NCBI GenBank assembly: GCA_965372015.1
Contig: CBDVAP010000122.1
Location: forward strand, 1 to 9,215
From: JACZSB01 sp965372015
GTDB taxonomy: Bacteria; Fidelibacterota; Marinisomatia; SCGC-AAA003-L08; TS1B11
Direction: 5' to 3'
DNA length: 9,215 nt
The notes beneath the pieces were generated by a model. The model was given only the letters and a program-made list of their open reading frames with translations, had not been told where the DNA came from and did not search any database. Position 1 is the first letter of the stretch; the number at the start of each line of letters is the position of its first letter. Positions 7,013-9,215 of the stretch are shown here, one piece after another. A program made the translations under genes and the position numbers.

Positions 7013-8905
7013 TCAGTTGGCTGAATCCAGGGCCTTCTCGGGGTCCCGGCCCAACTTCCACACCACCAATCCTAACAGCGCCAGCGCCAGCAGGTTACCC
7101 AGGTAGGGATTAAAACCGAAGCCGGCCGGCAGGTAGCCAACCAGAATGGTCACCCCCGCCACGGTCAGGCCATAGGGCAGTTGGGTACGAACGTGATCGA
7201 TATGGTCAGAGCCCGAGGCGATGGAGGACATGACGGTGGTATCGGAAATGGGGGAACAGTGGTCGCCGAAAATAGAGCCTGACAGGATCGCTCCCAGGCT
7301 GCCCAGGAAAATGGCTTGCTGCCCGGCCTCGGGCAGACCCGCGTCCAGAGGCAGCTGGTGAGCCAGTGGCACTACCAGCGGGACTAAGATAGCCATGGTG
7401 CCCCACGAGGTGCCGGTGGAAAAGCTGGTGAGAGCGGCGATAATGAAGGTTAGAGCGGGCAGCAGGCGGGGGTTCAGGATGTCCTCAGTCATGTGGAAAA
7501 TGTAATCGGCGGTGTGCAGGTCCCCGGTCACGTGCTGCAGCGAGCGGGCCAGGGTCAGGATGATGATCCCCACCATCATGGCCTTGAAACCGATCAGGAA
7601 AGCGTCGATGGTGTCACTAACGCTCAGAATACGGCTGCCGATGGCCAATCCACTCGCCACCATGGTCCCACCGAAAGCGGCCCAGATGAGCACCTTGAAG
7701 GAATCGGCCGCCCCGATGATCTCCCGGAAGCCGTGGCTGCCGGCACCCAGGCTGGCCCGGCCGTCCATGTAAAGTCCTACCACCAACGCCAGCAACAGGG
7801 CCCCAATGGGCAGCATGGCGTTATACCAGCGGCTCTCTATCCCTTCGGGTGGGAGCAGGTTGGCCAGCTCCTTATCGAGCAGGGGAGTGGCGCCGTCCCG
7901 CAGCACCTTGCCCTGTGACAGGCTGCGATGCTCGGCGGCGTACATGGGACCGAAATCGCGGCCGGTGTAGGCCAGCAGCCCCACCATCAACAGCGCCATG
8001 ATCGAATAGAAACTGTAGGGGATGGTAGCCAGGAAGGTGAGATAGGCGTTGCCCTCGATCCCCAGGGCCTGGAAACTGCTGCTGATCAATCCTAGTTCGA
8101 AGCCGATCCAGGTGGACACCATGGCGATACTGGCGATGGGCGCCGATGTGGAATCCACCAGGTATGATAGCTTCTCCCGGCTGATTTTCAACTTGTCGGT
8201 GAACGGCCGCATGGTGTTGCCCACCAGCAGGGAATTGGAATAGTCGTCGAAGAAAATCAGCAGTCCCATGAGCCAGGTGGCCAACTGTCCCTTGCGCCGG
8301 TTGCTGGCATACCTGGCCAAAGCCACCACGATCCCCCGGGTCCCGCCGCTGCGGGAGATAATCCCCACCATGCCGCCCAAGGTCATGGTGAACAGCACAA
8401 TGGCCATGTGGTCCGGGTCGGTGATGGCCCTGATGAGATAACTGTCAATGGTACGCAAGAAGCCAATCAGGGGGTTATAGCCTCCCATGCTGAACACCGC
8501 CCCCAGCCACACCCCGCAGAATAGCGACAGGACCACCTGCTTGGTGATCAATGCCAGGGCGATGGCCATTAAGGGCGGCAGAATGCTGATTGCTCCTGGA
8601 AGGGCGAAGAAACCTGCCCGGCCCCTGCCGGCGGATGTTTGCACTTCCAGAGTATGGTTACCGATCACCGGCGCCACCACATCACGAATGACGGTCGATC
8701 CGTCTTCCTGCTCTATAGGCCCATGCGCTAACCGGACCCCGTTAACTATTAGGCGGACCGAGTCCACCGGCTGGCCGGTAATGGTGACCGTGAAGGGTAC
8801 CTTCCGTAGCACGATGGACGGGACCTGGATGGATAAACCGCTGTCCTGGGCTTTGGCCGGCGCCAGGAACAGGGCCAAAAATAAAAAGATCTGTATTATT
8901 TTCAT
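7013..8905 (-). CDS. NhaC-family Na+/H+ antiporter with signal peptide and N-terminal Ig-like domain
   Basis: Predicted inner-membrane cation/proton antiporter. From the ATG at 8905 it has 630 residues. First comes a signal peptide, MKIIQIFLFLALFLAPAKA (1-19), with a cleavage-like AKA/QD junction. A beta-rich, Ig-like extracytoplasmic region follows (about 20-104). The NhaC membrane domain runs from about 106 to 620, with FFDDYSNSLLVGNTMRP (228-244), TSFSTGTSWGTM (493-504) and GDHCSPISDTT (547-557), which are strongly typical of the family. Classical NhaC proteins are about 460 residues, so the N-terminal region is an addition. The frame stays open to an ATG at 8980, giving 655 residues. I prefer 8905 because the signal peptide then lies at the very N-terminus; neither start has a good Shine-Dalgarno. 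Ion specificity (Na+/H+, or another exchange as seen in relatives) is inferred. The gene is convergent with its left neighbour and divergent from the partial gene at 9198. Confidence 0.9.
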   Translation of the reverse strand: MKIIQIFLFLALFLAPAKAQDSGLSIQVPSIVLRKVPFTVTITGQPVDSVRLIVNGVRLAHGPIEQEDGSTVIRDVVAPVIGNHTLEVQTSAGRGRAGFFALPGAISILPPLMAIALALITKQVVLSLFCGVWLGAVFSMGGYNPLIGFLRTIDSYLIRAITDPDHMAIVLFTMTLGGMVGIISRSGGTRGIVVALARYASNRRKGQLATWLMGLLIFFDDYSNSLLVGNTMRPFTDKLKISREKLSYLVDSTSAPIASIAMVSTWIGFELGLISSSFQALGIEGNAYLTFLATIPYSFYSIMALLMVGLLAYTGRDFGPMYAAEHRSLSQGKVLRDGATPLLDKELANLLPPEGIESRWYNAMLPIGALLLALVVGLYMDGRASLGAGSHGFREIIGAADSFKVLIWAAFGGTMVASGLAIGSRILSVSDTIDAFLIGFKAMMVGIIILTLARSLQHVTGDLHTADYIFHMTEDILNPRLLPALTFIIAALTSFSTGTSWGTMAILVPLVVPLAHQLPLDAGLPEAGQQAIFLGSLGAILSGSIFGDHCSPISDTTVMSSIASGSDHIDHVRTQLPYGLTVAGVTILVGYLPAGFGFNPYLGNLLALALLGLVVWKLGRDPEKALDSAN

Positions 8906-8956
8906 GGGAATCAATTTATCAGGGGAACACCAGGAAAGCAAACTACCAAAGCGCGA

Positions 8957-8978
8957 GTGCCGAGGCACCCGTTGCCTC
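8957..8978. repeat. Two overlapping, mutually exclusive stems near the antiporter start
   Basis: GTGCC (8957-8961) pairs with GGCAC (8964-8968) across 2 bases. GAGGCA (8962-8967) pairs with TGCCTC (8973-8978) across 5. Because the second arm of one stem overlaps the first arm of the other, only one can form at a time. The block lies 52-73 bases before the preferred antiporter start, inside its likely leader. The stems are short and may be chance. Confidence 0.35.
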
Positions 8979-9052
8979 ATATTAAAAGGTAACCCAAGTC
9001 AGGCTGTTTTCCTAAGTTTGGCTTCCTGTTGGATTGGGGATCGAAAAGGTAT

Positions 9053-9081
9053 GTTCATTTTCTTTTAGAAAGAAAACGAAC
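9053..9081. repeat. Imperfect inverted repeat with 13-base arms
   Basis: The arms GTTCATTTTCTTT (9053-9065) and AAAGAAAACGAAC (9069-9081) pair at 12 of 13 positions around a TAG spacer; the single mismatch is A with C at 9057/9077. The stem is mostly A-T, so it is not a classic terminator despite its T-rich arm. Its position between divergent genes suits an operator or a structural boundary. Confidence 0.6.
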
Positions 9082-9093
9082 CAAAAGAAACTT

Positions 9094-9148
9094 CGCGAAC
9101 TATAAACTCGTTCCTATAAAATAGCGGAACTCAGACATATAGTTCGCG
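9094..9148. repeat. Nested inverted repeat upstream of the right-edge gene
   Basis: The outer arms CGCGAACTATA (9094-9104) and TATAGTTCGCG (9138-9148) are perfect 11-bp reverse complements. Between them lies a second pair, GTTCC (9110-9114) and GGAAC (9126-9130), and inside that TAT (9115-9117) with ATA (9121-9123) around AAA. Together they could form one long interrupted hairpin in RNA or a two-site operator in DNA. The element ends 49 bases before the ATG at 9198 and lies in its likely leader or promoter. Confidence 0.6.
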
Positions 9149-9149
9149 G

Positions 9150-9168
9150 TTGCCGCCTGTGGCGACAA
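9150..9168 (+). repeat. GC-rich hairpin in the leader of the right-edge gene
   Basis: TTGCCGCC (9150-9157) and GGCGACAA (9161-9168) pair at 7 of 8 positions around a TGT loop. It begins one base after the nested repeat ends and lies 16 bases before the Shine-Dalgarno. No U-run follows, so it is not an intrinsic terminator. Confidence 0.45.
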
Positions 9169-9184
9169 ATTGGGCCGGAGACGC

Positions 9185-9191
9185 AGGGAGG
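9185..9191 (+). promoter_or_regulatory. Shine-Dalgarno for the gene starting at 9198
   Basis: AGGGAGG lies 6 bases before an ATG. It is the strongest ribosome binding site in the window and the main evidence that a real gene begins at the right edge. Confidence 0.6.
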
Positions 9192-9197
9192 CCGTAA

Positions 9198-9215
9198 ATG
9201 ACCACCCTGAATCAA
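9198..9215 (+). CDS. Start of an unidentified gene, cut by the window edge
   Basis: The ATG at 9198-9200 follows a strong Shine-Dalgarno with good spacing and opens six codons, MTTLNQ, before the sequence ends. Nothing can be said about function. The gene would be transcribed divergently from the antiporter, behind the repeat-rich leader described above. The call rests on the start signals, not on any homology. Confidence 0.5.

Larger units (their letters stand above)
8906..9197. other. Divergent intergenic region rich in inverted repeats
   Basis: These 292 bases separate the antiporter gene from a plus-strand gene that starts at 9198. The left 75 bases could be coding if the antiporter uses its upstream ATG. 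The central part (about 8980-9140) is much richer in A+T than the rest of the window. It contains two competing small stems (8957-8978), a long imperfect hairpin (9053-9081), a nested inverted repeat (9094-9148), a GC-rich hairpin (9150-9168) and a Shine-Dalgarno (9185-9191). I could not identify convincing -35/-10 pairs for either direction. Confidence 0.6.

Noticed and set aside
8906..8980. 25-residue N-terminal extension of the antiporter from the ATG at 8980
   Set aside because: It would place 25 basic, polar residues before a textbook signal peptide and has no better ribosome site than the ATG at 8905.
8487..9068. Plus-strand frame of 193 codons opposite the antiporter start
   Set aside because: Most of it lies antisense to conserved antiporter coding sequence, and it shows no recognisable domain or ribosome site.
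9094..9215. Integron attC site, transposon end or known riboswitch (c-di-GMP, cobalamin) in the right-hand repeat block
   Set aside because: No GTTRRRY/RYYYAAC pair at the right ends, no transposase gene or target duplication, and no match that I can recall to the conserved cores of those riboswitches.

Overview
The window is a compact, G+C-rich bacterial chromosomal segment with seven complete protein genes and the first codons of a further gene at each edge. The protein families (MurNAc recycling enzymes, a signal-peptide-bearing NhaC-type antiporter, a CNNM/CBS/CorC protein, a fused phosphoglucose/phosphomannose isomerase and a GGPP-synthase-like prenyltransferase) suggest a free-living bacterium with a Gram-negative-like envelope. 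An uncultivated lineage such as the FCB/Marinimicrobia-like groups would fit. That placement is inferred from family flavour only; there is no rRNA or other phylogenetic marker in the window. I see no insertion sequence, phage gene, CRISPR array, tRNA or rRNA.

Positions 128-5602, all on the minus strand, form one tightly packed five-gene unit. It reads murQ (MurNAc-6-P etherase), anmK (anhydro-MurNAc kinase), phosphomannomutase/phosphoglucomutase, a short-chain polyprenyl diphosphate synthase, then a bifunctional phosphoglucose/phosphomannose isomerase. The first four are separated by 3 bases or overlap by 4 (ATGA), so they are almost certainly co-transcribed. The fifth follows after 50 bases that contain a perfect 14-bp palindrome. 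AnmK and MurQ turn anhydro-MurNAc from cell-wall turnover into GlcNAc-6-P and D-lactate. The mutase and isomerase handle hexose phosphates that feed glycolysis, nucleotide sugars and envelope glycans. The prenyl synthase makes an isoprenoid diphosphate. The shared theme is plausibly envelope precursor supply and salvage. At the extreme left edge, behind a possible promoter, starts another minus-strand gene of which 19 codons are visible.

Positions 5603-5756 are a divergent intergenic region. To the right, on the plus strand, is a CNNM/CBS/CorC-type membrane protein (5757-6992). It converges, with a 20-base gap, on a minus-strand NhaC-family antiporter (7013-8905). The antiporter has a signal peptide and an extra Ig-like domain of about 85 residues before its membrane domain.

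Positions 8906-9197 are a 292-base, partly AT-rich divergent intergenic region. It is crowded with inverted repeats: a 13-bp-arm hairpin, a nested 11-bp inverted repeat, a GC-rich hairpin and a pair of mutually exclusive stems. A well-formed Shine-Dalgarno and ATG then open a plus-strand gene cut off by the window edge. This repeat-rich leader is the least explained part of the window. I found no clear evidence of a wholly new biological system.
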